Source of the DNA: Flavobacterium sp. SUN046
Lineage (GTDB): Bacteria > Bacteroidota > Bacteroidia > Flavobacteriales > Flavobacteriaceae
Direction of reading: 5' to 3'
Assembly (NCBI RefSeq): GCF_028867965.1
Contig: NZ_JAPQNT010000020.1
Span: 1 to 18,610, forward strand
Length of the DNA stretch: 18,610 nucleotides
Positions 1-6,530 of the stretch are shown here, one piece after another; within the stretch, counting starts at the first letter, position 1, and every line of letters begins with the position of its first letter. The position numbers and the translations under genes are program-made. The notes beneath the pieces were generated by a model that was not told where the DNA came from, made no database searches, and saw only the letters and a list, made by a program, of their open reading frames with translations.

Positions 1-1
1 A

Positions 2-136
2 AGATTGACCGCTAAAGGTTACGGAGAATCACAATTAGTAAACAATTGTGGCTGCGAACCAACCAATAAATCCGATTGTTCAGAAGAACAACACCAAGCT
101 AATAGAAGATCAGAATTTATTATTACTAAGTTGTAA
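2..136 (+). CDS. OmpA/Pal-like C-terminal domain protein (3' end only)
   Basis: Only the last 44 residues are in the window; the start lies to the left. The reading frame runs from base 2 to a TAA at 134-136. It contains the motif GYGES near the left edge and ends with an NRRSEFIITKL-type tail. This is the typical end of the OmpA/MotB/Pal peptidoglycan-binding domain, where the NRR and (V/I)EF strand close the fold. In Flavobacteria such domains usually sit at the C-terminus of outer-membrane proteins that bind peptidoglycan non-covalently. Four cysteines lie between these motifs (a CGC pair, then two more Cys), as in many flavobacterial OmpA paralogues with a cysteine-containing insert. The N-terminal architecture cannot be seen. 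A strong palindromic terminator follows the stop codon within 12 bases. Confidence 0.72.
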   Translation, partial: RLTAKGYGESQLVNNCGCEPTNKSDCSEEQHQANRRSEFIITKL

Positions 137-147
137 TAGTAACTACT

Positions 148-189
148 TAAAACTAAAAAATCCACCAATTGGTGGATTTTTTAGTTTTA
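148..189. terminator. bidirectional terminator, perfect 42-bp palindrome
   Basis: Bases 148-189 form a perfect inverted repeat centred on AATT at 167-170. The GC-containing core is TCCACC/GGTGGA, flanked by A-runs on the left and T-runs on the right, so both strands give a hairpin followed by U-rich RNA. It sits between the convergent ends of the OmpA-like gene (+) and the J/KTSC gene (-), and so can end both transcripts. Confidence 0.9.
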
Positions 190-204
190 TATAAATTAAG
201 AGAA

Positions 205-651
205 TTAATCTTCAGTTCCTTCTCCAGCTTTTCTATAAATGAAGTTGCCATAAATATGACGTTTTGCAAATCTGTTAGGAGATTCAGCATTAACCATTTT
301 TACATAAGTATTTCTTGGAACACCAATGTATTCATAAGAAACTCCGTTTACATGAGTAATGATTAAAGTTTGTTTTTCATAATGATAATCAACAATGTTA
401 TGATTCTTTACAGTGTCGTCGTATTCTGGTTTATTTTTTTCTACAGTTTCATTAGAAATACTAACCAAGAAATGATAAGCAGTAATTATACTTTTACTTG
501 TTTCTTCCGCAGCAAGTTTTCCAGCTTCATCATCTACAAATTTATCGGGATGACTATCTTTCATCGCATTTCTGTAAATGGTTTTCAATTCTTTTAAAGT
601 TACATTCTTGTCAACTTCAAGTAATTTTCTGTACTCAACTATTCTTTTCAT
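205..651 (-). CDS. J-domain plus KTSC-domain protein
   Basis: The protein has 148 residues. The N-terminal part (about 1-65) resembles a DnaJ J-domain: YRKLLEV, then YRNAMKDSHPDKF with the diagnostic HPD tripeptide at residues 34-36. J-domains stimulate the ATPase of Hsp70 (DnaK). The C-terminal part (about 84-141) matches the KTSC family, a short domain of unknown function also found at the end of some lysyl-tRNA synthetases and proposed to bind RNA. Its central Y-x-Y motif is seen as YEY at 106-108, followed by GVP. There is no signal peptide, so it is probably cytoplasmic. The ATG at 649-651 lies only 54 bases from the tRNA 3' end, leaving little room for its own promoter. The domain assignments are good; the cellular role is unknown. 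Confidence 0.85.
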   Translation of the reverse strand: MKRIVEYRKLLEVDKNVTLKELKTIYRNAMKDSHPDKFVDDEAGKLAAEETSKSIITAYHFLVSISNETVEKNKPEYDDTVKNHNIVDYHYEKQTLIITHVNGVSYEYIGVPRNTYVKMVNAESPNRFAKRHIYGNFIYRKAGEGTED

Positions 652-671
652 ATTCTAAAATTTCTAATAAT

Positions 672-697
672 AAAAAAACCATCATTTCAGATGGTTT
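672..697 (-). terminator. hairpin terminator or attenuator after tRNA-fMet
   Basis: On the minus strand an 8-bp stem (bases 690-697 with 676-683) with a 6-base loop is followed by a run of T residues (complement of the A-run at 672-678), the classic intrinsic terminator form. It lies between the tRNA and the downstream J/KTSC gene on the same strand, so it may set the level of read-through into that gene. Confidence 0.75.
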
Positions 698-705
698 AAA
701 TTTAG

Positions 706-778
706 TAGCGGGAACAGGACTCGAACCTGTGACCTTCGGGTTATGAGCCCGACGAGCTGCCTACTGCTCTATCCCGCG
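706..778 (-). tRNA. initiator tRNA-Met (anticodon CAT)
   Basis: The 73 nt fold into a complete cloverleaf. The acceptor stem pairs 772-777 with 708-713. There is a 4-bp D stem, an anticodon stem TCGGG/CCCGA around loop CTCATAA (anticodon CAT from bases 743-745), a 5-nt variable loop, and a T arm with TTCGAGT. Two hallmarks make it the initiator rather than an elongator. The anticodon stem ends in three consecutive G:C pairs, and the first acceptor position is not Watson-Crick paired (C1 opposite U72, from bases 778 and 707). The CCA tail is not encoded. Promoter bases 791-820 precede it and a terminator follows. Confidence 0.95.
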
Positions 779-790
779 ATGTTTCGAGTG

Positions 791-820
791 CAAATATACA
801 ACGAATATTGACACTCGCAA
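791..820 (-). promoter_or_regulatory. Bacteroidota-type promoter for tRNA-fMet
   Basis: Read on the minus strand, TTG (818-820) is followed after 19 bases by TATATTTG (791-798). This is a perfect match to the Bacteroidota TTG / TAnnTTTG housekeeping promoter. It ends 12 bases before the tRNA 5' end. Confidence 0.7.
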
Positions 821-867
821 CAAAAAAATTAAAAAATATTTTATTTCTTCTATCCACTTGATATGAC

Positions 868-875
868 TACCTTTG
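868..875 (+). promoter_or_regulatory. -7 element of the era promoter
   Basis: TACCTTTG matches the Bacteroidota -7 consensus TAnnTTTG and lies 21 bases before the era ATG. No TTG is found at the usual 17-23 base distance upstream, so only the -7 half is supported. The same TACCTTTGC string occurs at 1782-1790 before der. Confidence 0.6.
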
Positions 876-896
876 CGCCAAATTAAATTAAAATAA

Positions 897-1781
897 ATGT
901 CGCATAAAGCCGGTTTTGTAAATATTATAGGTAACCCAAACGTTGGAAAATCAACACTTATGAATGCTTTTGTAGGTGAAAGATTGTCAATTATCACTTC
1001 TAAAGCACAAACAACTCGTCATAGAATTCTTGGAATTGTAAACGGCGATGATTTTCAAGTAATACTTTCTGACACACCAGGAATTATCAAACCAGCTTAT
1101 GAAATGCAAAAATCAATGATGGATTTCGTGAAATCTGCCTTTGAAGATGCTGATGTTTTAATTTATATGGTCGAAATAGGTGAACAAGAACTTAAAGACG
1201 AAGCATTTTTCAATAAGATTATTCATGCCAAAATTCCGGTTTTACTGCTTTTAAACAAAATTGACAAGTCCGATCAAATACAATTAGAAGAACAAATCGA
1301 TCTTTGGAAAGGAAAAGTTCCAAATGCCGAAATCTATCCAATATCAGCTCTTGAAAATTTTAATGTTAAAGAAGTTTTTGCTCGAATTTTAGAATTATTG
1401 CCAGAATCGCCACCGTATTATCCAAAAGATGCGTTGACAGATAAACCAGAACGATTCTTTGTAAACGAAACCATTCGTGAAAAAATCCTTATCAATTACG
1501 ACAAAGAAATTCCTTACGCAGTAGAAATCGAAACCGAAGAATTCATCGAAGACGAAAAAATCATCCGAATTCGTTCTGTAATTATGGTAGAACGAGATAC
1601 GCAAAAAGGAATAATAATCGGTCACAAAGGTTCAGCGTTAAAAAGAGTAGGAGTGCAATCTCGTGAAGAATTAGAAAAATTCTTCGGAAAACAAATACAC
1701 ATAGAATTATACGTAAAAGTAAATAAAGATTGGAGAAGCAATGCGTTTCAGTTGAGACGATTTGGTTACAATCAAAAGTAG
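897..1781 (+). CDS. era: GTPase Era
   Basis: Era is an essential cytoplasmic GTPase that binds the 3' end of 16S rRNA and helps 30S subunit assembly. The 294 residues fit the family length. The N-terminal G domain shows G1 GNPNVGKS (12-19), the switch region TTRHR (39-43), G3 DTPG (59-62), G4 NKID (120-123) and G5 SAL (150-152). The C-terminal KH domain shows the RNA-binding GHKG loop (242-245) inside IIIGHKGSALKRVG. The ATG at 897 gives MSHKAGFVNI, the usual Era start a few residues before the P-loop strand. It is monocistronic by appearance: it has its own -7 element, and the der promoter candidate begins at its stop codon. Confidence 0.98.
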   Translation: MSHKAGFVNIIGNPNVGKSTLMNAFVGERLSIITSKAQTTRHRILGIVNGDDFQVILSDTPGIIKPAYEMQKSMMDFVKSAFEDADVLIYMVEIGEQELKDEAFFNKIIHAKIPVLLLLNKIDKSDQIQLEEQIDLWKGKVPNAEIYPISALENFNVKEVFARILELLPESPPYYPKDALTDKPERFFVNETIREKILINYDKEIPYAVEIETEEFIEDEKIIRIRSVIMVERDTQKGIIIGHKGSALKRVGVQSREELEKFFGKQIHIELYVKVNKDWRSNAFQLRRFGYNQK

Positions 1782-1789
1782 TACCTTTG
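1761..1789 (+). promoter_or_regulatory. candidate der promoter overlapping the end of era
   Basis: TTTG (1761-1764), 17 bases, then TACCTTTG (1782-1789) fits the TTG-N17-23-TAnnTTTG consensus. The -33 part is inside the last era codons and the -7 directly follows the TAG stop. If used, the der transcript has a leader of roughly 220 nt before the ATG at 2018. Confidence 0.6.
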
Positions 1790-2017
1790 CAAAAAATAAA
1801 AAATGTTAAACAATAACATTTAAAATGATTTTTAAACAAATAGAAATATAGATTATTCAATTAAATAATAAGGTAATAGAAATTCATTTTTCACATAGCC
1901 TATGAAATCTATGTAAAGCGAAGCTCTTTAATGCATTTTATTTTCTATGTTTCATTGTGTTTAAAAATTAAATATTGGTTTAGTGCCAAGTCAAAGCTAA
2001 GAATTAAAAAAAGAATA

Positions 2018-3328
2018 ATGAGTAATATTGTTGCGATAGTAGGAAGACCTAATGTAGGGAAATCAACCCTTTTCAATAGGCTGATACAAAGAAGAGAAGC
2101 TATTGTAGATTCAGTTTCGGGAGTAACTCGAGACAGAAACTATGGTAAAAGCGAATGGAACGGAAAAGAGTTTTCCGTAATTGATACCGGTGGATACATT
2201 CGCGGAAGCGATGATGTTTTTGAAGCCGAAATCCGAAAACAAGTTGAACTTGCTATAGATGAAGCCGACGTAATTATTTTCGTCGTAGATGTCGAAGAAG
2301 GAATTACTCCAATGGATGATGCTGTTGCAAAATTACTACGTAAAGTAACAAAACCAGTTTTATTAGCCGTAAATAAAGTAGATAATTCAATGCGTGAGAA
2401 AGATGCAGTCGAATTTTATAACCTGGGATTAGGCGAATATTTCACGTTTGCAAGTATTTCAGGAAGCGGAACAGGCGATTTATTAGATGCATTAATTGAT
2501 GCTTTTCCAATAAAACCAGAACCAACTCAAGAAGAAATTGTATTGCCACGTTTTTGTGTAGTAGGTCGTCCAAATGCTGGGAAATCAAGTTTCATCAACG
2601 CTTTAATTGGCGAAGAACGCTACATTGTTACCGATATTGCAGGAACAACTCGTGATGCAATCGATACAAAATTCGACCGTTTCGGATTTGAATTCAACCT
2701 AGTTGATACCGCCGGAATCCGAAGAAAAACCAAAGTTAAAGAAGATTTAGAATTCTATTCGGTAATGCGCTCAGTGCGTGCTATCGAACATTCCGATGTT
2801 TGTATTTTGATTATTGATGCCACTCGTGGATTTGAAGGTCAAGATCAATCCATCTTTTGGTTAGCTGAAAAAAACAGAAAAGGCGTTGTAATTTTAGTAA
2901 ACAAATGGGATTTGGTCGAAAAAGATACCATGTCAACTCGCGATTACGAAAACAAAATCCGTGAACAATTAATGCCTTTTGTTGATGTGCCGATTATTTT
3001 CGTTTCTGCATTAACAAAACAGCGTTTGTTAAAAGCATTGGAAGCAACCGTAAAAGTGTACGAAAATAGAAGACAACGAATTTCGACTTCTAAGTTCAAT
3101 GACCACATGTTAAAAATCATCGAAAATCATCCGCCACCAGCATTGAAAGGGAAGTATGTAAAGATTAAATATTGCATGCAATTGCCAACGCCAACGCCAC
3201 AATTTGCATTTTTTGCCAATTTGCCACAATATGTAAAAGAAGCTTACAAACGCTACCTGGAAAATAAAATCCGTGAAAACTGGGATTTTTCTGGAGTGCC
3301 GATTGATATTTATATGAGAGAAAAATAA
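2018..3328 (+). CDS. der: GTPase Der (EngA), double Era-like GTPase
   Basis: Der is an essential GTPase of 50S ribosome assembly with two tandem G domains and a C-terminal KH-like domain. The first G domain has GRPNVGKS (9-16), DTGG (56-59) and NKVD (119-122). The second has GRPNAGKS (183-190), DTAG (230-233) and NKWD (295-298). The KH-like region covers about 355-436. I place the start at the ATG at 2018, giving [11 protein letters not shown] and 436 residues, typical of Bacteroidota Der. The frame is open back to an ATG at 1931, but those 29 extra residues are Lys/Phe-rich with no family counterpart and lie in the leader. The pairing of Der next to Era groups two ribosome-biogenesis GTPases, though each seems to have its own promoter. 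Confidence 0.97.
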   Translation: MSNIVAIVGRPNVGKSTLFNRLIQRREAIVDSVSGVTRDRNYGKSEWNGKEFSVIDTGGYIRGSDDVFEAEIRKQVELAIDEADVIIFVVDVEEGITPMDDAVAKLLRKVTKPVLLAVNKVDNSMREKDAVEFYNLGLGEYFTFASISGSGTGDLLDALIDAFPIKPEPTQEEIVLPRFCVVGRPNAGKSSFINALIGEERYIVTDIAGTTRDAIDTKFDRFGFEFNLVDTAGIRRKTKVKEDLEFYSVMRSVRAIEHSDVCILIIDATRGFEGQDQSIFWLAEKNRKGVVILVNKWDLVEKDTMSTRDYENKIREQLMPFVDVPIIFVSALTKQRLLKALEATVKVYENRRQRISTSKFNDHMLKIIENHPPPALKGKYVKIKYCMQLPTPTPQFAFFANLPQYVKEAYKRYLENKIRENWDFSGVPIDIYMREK

Positions 3329-3330
3329 GA

Positions 3331-3422
3331 AGCGAATGGCTCGGGTTTTATCAGTAATGGTAATTCCTGCTGCCTTTCCAAATCTCGCAAAAAAGCGAGG
3401 ATTTTCCCTTGCATCAGGGCTA
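3331..3422. repeat. 92-bp dispersed intergenic repeat, copy 1
   Basis: The element begins two bases after the der stop codon and aligns end to end with a second 92-bp copy at 18383-18474. Shared blocks include AGCGAA-GGCTCGGG at the left, CTTTCCAAA in the middle, TTTTyCCTT, and a GGGCTA right end. Its centre forms a hairpin, CTCGC (3384-3388) with GCGAG (3395-3399), around an A-rich loop. It resembles a class of REP-like intergenic elements I recall from flavobacterial genomes, but I cannot name a family. It holds no ORF. Confidence 0.75.
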
Positions 3423-3442
3423 AAAAGTTTTTCATTTTAGTA

Positions 3443-3464
3443 TTTGTTTAGTATATTAAACAAA
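3443..3464. repeat. inverted repeat in the der-queE intergenic region
   Basis: An 8-bp perfect inverted repeat, TTTGTTTA / TAAACAAA, surrounds a 6-base spacer (3451-3456). Further small inverted repeats follow, CTAAAC/GTTTAG at 3537-3542 and 3553-3558. The region 3423-3602 has no gene and no clear TAnnTTTG match. The repeats could be weak terminator hairpins or operator sites for queE; nothing more can be said. Confidence 0.4.
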
Positions 3465-3571
3465 ACAATAGTAAAATTGAAATCATCAGTTTCAAAATGA
3501 ATAAAATTTTTTAGAAAAAGAAAACCCTTAATAAGCTAAACTTTCTTAATCGTTTAGAAAAAAAACTTAGT

Positions 3572-3595
3572 GACTTAGCGCCTTCGTGGCAAAAT
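3572..3595 (+). repeat. 24-bp dispersed repeat upstream of queE
   Basis: This stretch, with core GCGCCTT-GTGGCAAAA, recurs with few differences at 17083-17106, upstream of the FtsX-like gene. Here it ends 7 bases before the queE ATG. Both copies point the same way relative to the gene that follows. Similar strings are, to my recollection, common before genes in Flavobacteria; whether they act as promoters or are relics of a repeat is open. Confidence 0.55.
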
Positions 3596-3602
3596 AACAA
3601 AA

Positions 3603-4235
3603 ATGCTAAAAAAAGAATCACAAATAGCAGTAGATAAAGGCGAAATGCTACCTTTAATGGAAGAATTCTACACCATTCAAGGCGAAGGATTTCATACTGG
3701 AACAGCAGCTTACTTCATCAGAATCGGTGGTTGCGATGTAGGTTGCCATTGGTGTGACGTGAAAGAAAGTTGGAACGCCGAGTTACATCCGCCAACAGCA
3801 ATTGATTTTATTGTTTCCAATGCCAAAAAACATGCCGATACAGTTGTAATAACTGGTGGCGAACCATTAACTTGGAATATGAATCCGCTTACCGAGAAAT
3901 TAAAAGAACAAAATTTAAAAGTTCACATTGAAACATCAGGTTGCTACGATGTAACAGGAACTTGGGATTGGTTTTGTCTTTCTCCAAAGAAAAACAAATT
4001 ACCAGTTGAAAGTGCTTATGCAATTGCAAACGAACTAAAAGTAATCATTTACAACAAACACGATTTTATTTTTGCAGAAGAGCAAGCCGAAAAAGTGAAT
4101 CCGAATGCTATTCTTTTTTTACAACCTGAGTGGAGCAAAAAAGAAGAAATGACACCACTAATAGTTGATTATGTAATGAACAATCCAAAATGGAGAGTTT
4201 CGTTGCAGACGCATAAATTTTTGAATATTCCTTAA
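3603..4235 (+). CDS. queE: 7-carboxy-7-deazaguanine synthase QueE (radical SAM)
   Basis: QueE is the radical-SAM enzyme that turns 6-carboxytetrahydropterin into 7-carboxy-7-deazaguanine, a step towards queuosine in tRNA. The 210 residues match the family. EEFYTIQGEG (20-29) is the usual N-terminal substrate-binding signature. The iron-sulfur cluster cysteines are C44, C48 and C51 in the radical-SAM spacing C-x3-C-x2-C. TGGEP (84-88) is the SAM-binding loop, ETSG is at 110-113, and QTHKFLNIP closes the protein as in most QueE homologues. The ATG at 3603 keeps the short N-terminal arm typical of flavobacterial homologues; the next in-frame Met, residue 15, would cut that arm. It is followed after 2 bases by a small TonB-C gene, so the two are very probably co-transcribed. 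No other queuosine gene is in the window. Confidence 0.95.
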   Translation: MLKKESQIAVDKGEMLPLMEEFYTIQGEGFHTGTAAYFIRIGGCDVGCHWCDVKESWNAELHPPTAIDFIVSNAKKHADTVVITGGEPLTWNMNPLTEKLKEQNLKVHIETSGCYDVTGTWDWFCLSPKKNKLPVESAYAIANELKVIIYNKHDFIFAEEQAEKVNPNAILFLQPEWSKKEEMTPLIVDYVMNNPKWRVSLQTHKFLNIP

Positions 4236-4237
4236 CT

Positions 4238-4624
4238 ATGAAAAATACTTTTTTTCTATTATTATTTTTAATTTCATTTTCTAGTTTTTCTCAAATTCAA
4301 GGCGAAGATGAAGTATATTTAACTGGTGATAGAATTGAGCCAAAATTCAATGGTGGAGGTTTAGATAAATTTTATGAATATGTAAATAAAAATTTTGATT
4401 TTTCTAAAGTTACAAAACCTGGTAGAATGATAACTTCATTTACTATAAATGAGTTTGGAGAAATTAAAAATATTAAAGTTATTCAGTTTCTAGATGTTGA
4501 GTCAGCATCAGAAATAATAAGAGTTTTAAGAAATTGTCCAAAATGGGAGCCAGCATTACGTGGAGGAAAGAGCATTAGTGTTGAGATAAAATTTCCATTA
4601 GATTTTAAATTTTCAAAAAAATAA
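4238..4624 (+). CDS. small secreted protein with TonB C-terminal-like domain
   Basis: The protein has 128 residues. It starts with a clear signal peptide (charged start, Leu/Phe-rich core, cut near SFSQ at 16-19). The rest resembles a TonB C-terminal domain: FTINEFGEIKNIKVIQ at about 48-63, then a helix with a PKW-type motif (CPKWEPALRGGKSI) and a final beta strand IKFPLDF. Classic TonB has a transmembrane anchor and Pro-rich linker that link proton-motive force to outer-membrane receptors. Both are missing here, so this is a soluble periplasmic single-domain version. Its ATG comes 2 bases after the queE stop, which suggests translational coupling. I infer no link to queuosine beyond co-transcription. 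The fold call is fairly firm; the partner receptor is unknown. Confidence 0.8.
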   Translation: MKNTFFLLLFLISFSSFSQIQGEDEVYLTGDRIEPKFNGGGLDKFYEYVNKNFDFSKVTKPGRMITSFTINEFGEIKNIKVIQFLDVESASEIIRVLRNCPKWEPALRGGKSISVEIKFPLDFKFSKK

Positions 4625-4700
4625 AAAATTAAACTCACTTTTTTGTAACTTTTAGTCTAATAAAACAACTAATTAATTTATAGAATTATTCAAATTTATT

Positions 4701-4717
4701 TTGGCACAATAATTGAA
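4701..4717 (+). promoter_or_regulatory. sigma-54-like (-24/-12) promoter for the DUF2059 gene
   Basis: TTGGCAC at 4701-4707, followed after 5 bases by TTG (4713-4715), matches the RpoN pattern TGGCAC-N5-TTGC, except that the last base is A instead of C. A start site about 12 bases downstream would give a leader of about 30 nt before the ATG at 4757. No TAnnTTTG element is seen nearer the gene. This is a single pattern match. Confidence 0.45.
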
Positions 4718-4756
4718 AATTATATATTTATAAAAAATTTAAAACCTAAACTTAAA

Positions 4757-5233
4757 ATGAAAAAAGTAATTTTAACATTAGCTATTCTTGCTGTAACTCA
4801 AGTTGGATTGGCTCAAGCTAAAAAAGCAACACCAAAGACTGCACCAGCAACTACTGCTGCACCAGCAGCTCCAGCAGCAGCGTCAACCGACGAAGCGTTT
4901 AAAAAAGATGTAATGAAAGTTATTGAAAGAGGTGAAATGGGCGGTCAAATGGCGCAAGTAAAAAAACAAATATTAGGAATGATTCCAGAAGATAAGCAAG
5001 CAGCTTTCTTGTTAGAATTTGATGTAATCATTGCTAAAGTGTATGACGGAACTGCAAAAATCTACATGGAAGAATATACTAAAGAAGATATTAAAGCGAT
5101 GTTGGCATTTTATGAAAGTCCTATTGGTAAAAAAATGGCTGAAAAAGCAGAAGTTGTAATGAAAAAATCTCAAGACTCAATGATGGATCTTCAAGGTGAA
5201 GTTCAAACATTGATGGGAAAATACATGCAATAG
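4757..5233 (+). CDS. secreted DUF2059-domain protein
   Basis: The protein has 158 residues: a signal peptide (1-20, cut after VGLAQ), a low-complexity Ala/Pro/Thr/Lys linker (about 21-43), and a helical domain. The region from about 95 to 155 carries the DUF2059 signature: MEEYTKEDIKAMLAFYESPIGKKM, then alternating Met/Lys helices. DUF2059 proteins are periplasmic or exported and of unknown function. The Ala/Pro-rich linker would let the domain stand off from a membrane or wall, but no lipobox is present. The gene has a possible sigma-54 promoter upstream and a strong terminator downstream, so it appears to be a single-gene transcript. Confidence 0.85.
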   Translation: MKKVILTLAILAVTQVGLAQAKKATPKTAPATTAAPAAPAAASTDEAFKKDVMKVIERGEMGGQMAQVKKQILGMIPEDKQAAFLLEFDVIIAKVYDGTAKIYMEEYTKEDIKAMLAFYESPIGKKMAEKAEVVMKKSQDSMMDLQGEVQTLMGKYMQ

Positions 5234-5255
5234 TATTTTTTAAATTATATAATCA

Positions 5256-5290
5256 AATCCCAATCATTTATGATTGGGATTTTTTATTTT
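5256..5290 (+). terminator. intrinsic terminator after the DUF2059 gene
   Basis: An 11-bp perfect stem (5256-5266 with 5271-5281) with loop TTTA is followed by a T-rich run. The loop contains an ATG at 5270 in frame with the aminotransferase, but a start inside a terminator loop is improbable. Confidence 0.92.
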
Positions 5291-5308
5291 TACCAAAATT
5301 ATAATTTT

Positions 5309-6466
5309 ATGAAGTCTCAATTTCTTTTAGATAACAATCTTACATTTTTAAATCATGGTTCATTTGGTGCTTGCCCAAAACCAATTTTTGAAGAATACCA
5401 ACGTTTTCAATTGGAATTAGAAACCGATCCTGTAAATTTTATACAAAAGAAATTACCAATTTATTTAAAAGAGGCAAAAACTCCGTTAGCTAAATTTGTT
5501 GGATGCGATGTTGAAGATTTCTTTTTTACACCCAATCCAACAGTTGCTATAAATACAGTTATGCGAAGTTTAAAACTTCAGGCTGGTGATGAAATATTAT
5601 CTACTAATCACGAATATGGCGCAATGGATAGAACTTGGAATTTCTTCTGTAAAAAATATGGTGCAAAATATATTCGTCAAGAAATTTCACTTCCAATTGT
5701 ATCCAAAGAACAAATTATTGAGGAATTTTGGAAAGGTTACAATTCAAATACCAAAATTATTTTCTTAAATCATATGTCAAGCGCAACGGCGTTGATTTTT
5801 CCAGTAAAAGAAATTTGCGACAAAGCGCAACAACTCGGATTGATAACAATTATTGATGGTGCACACGTTCCAGGTCATATTGATTTGAATATTTCCGATT
5901 TAAACCCTGATTTTTACACAGGAACATTGCATAAATGGATGTTGGCTCCCAAAGGAAGTGCGTTTTTGTATGTCAAAAAAGAATTTCAAGCTGATATTGA
6001 TCCGTTAATTGTAAGTTGGGGTTATGAGAGTTTGTCACCAAGTGAAAGTCAGTTTTTAGATTACCATGAATATCAAGGCACGCAGGATGTTTCTCAGTAT
6101 TTATGTACACCGAAAGTGATTGAATTTTTAGAAGAAAATAACTGGAAACAAGTTTCTAAAGATTGTAAAAAGATTGTTTTAGAGAATTACAAACGTTTTT
6201 GTGATTTACTGAATACTGAACCGATTTGTCCGATTTCGGATGAATTTTTAGGTCAAATGGCAAGCGTTCCTGTAAAAACCGATAAACCAGTTGAGTTAAA
6301 AGAACTTCTATATGAAAAATATAAAATTCAAATTCCGATCATGCCATTAGATGGGAAAATTTATATGAGATATTCAATTAACGTATATAATTCTATTGAA
6401 GATTTAGATATTTTGTATCATGCAATTACTGATATTATTGAAACTACCAATTTGATTTTAGTTTAA
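5309..6466 (+). CDS. class V PLP-dependent aminotransferase family protein (isopenicillin-N-epimerase-like)
   Basis: The 385-residue protein has the fold-type I PLP layout of class V aminotransferases, in the subgroup related to isopenicillin-N epimerase and cysteine desulfurases. Seen from the ATG at 5309: substrate loop LNHGSFGACP (14-23), TPNPTVAINTVM (74-85) at the cofactor-phosphate region, and FLNHMSSATA (152-161). IIDGAHVPG (181-189) supplies Asp183, which should pair with the pyridine nitrogen. GTLHKW (205-210) holds the predicted PLP-binding Lys209. The substrate is unknown; epimerase, lyase or desulfurase activities are all possible in this family. An upstream in-frame ATG at 5270 lies in the terminator loop of the previous gene, so I prefer 5309. 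No TAnnTTTG promoter is visible in the 27 bases after that terminator. Confidence 0.9.
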   Translation: MKSQFLLDNNLTFLNHGSFGACPKPIFEEYQRFQLELETDPVNFIQKKLPIYLKEAKTPLAKFVGCDVEDFFFTPNPTVAINTVMRSLKLQAGDEILSTNHEYGAMDRTWNFFCKKYGAKYIRQEISLPIVSKEQIIEEFWKGYNSNTKIIFLNHMSSATALIFPVKEICDKAQQLGLITIIDGAHVPGHIDLNISDLNPDFYTGTLHKWMLAPKGSAFLYVKKEFQADIDPLIVSWGYESLSPSESQFLDYHEYQGTQDVSQYLCTPKVIEFLEENNWKQVSKDCKKIVLENYKRFCDLLNTEPICPISDEFLGQMASVPVKTDKPVELKELLYEKYKIQIPIMPLDGKIYMRYSINVYNSIEDLDILYHAITDIIETTNLILV

Positions 6467-6468
6467 AT

Positions 6469-6504
6469 AAAAAGCCGATTACCAATTCTGATAATCGACT
6501 TTTT
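6469..6504. terminator. bidirectional terminator between the aminotransferase and the T9SS adhesin
   Basis: A 13-bp stem with one mismatch pairs 6469-6481 with 6492-6504. A-runs on the left and T-runs on the right give a terminator in both directions between convergent genes ending at 6466 (+) and 6531 (-). Confidence 0.85.
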
Positions 6505-6530
6505 GAAAAAAAACTACTATTTACTTACTT

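Noticed and set aside
1582..1860. Minus-strand open frame of 92 codons over the end of era
   Set aside because: It overlaps the conserved KH domain of Era and has a Phe/Cys/Leu-rich composition typical of antisense frames in AT-rich DNA.
1931..2017. N-terminal extension of Der from an upstream ATG
   Set aside because: The 29 extra residues have no Der counterpart; the ATG at 2018 gives the canonical start and family length.
5270..5308. Earlier start of the aminotransferase
   Set aside because: This ATG lies in the loop of a strong terminator hairpin; the ATG at 5309 matches the expected N-terminus.
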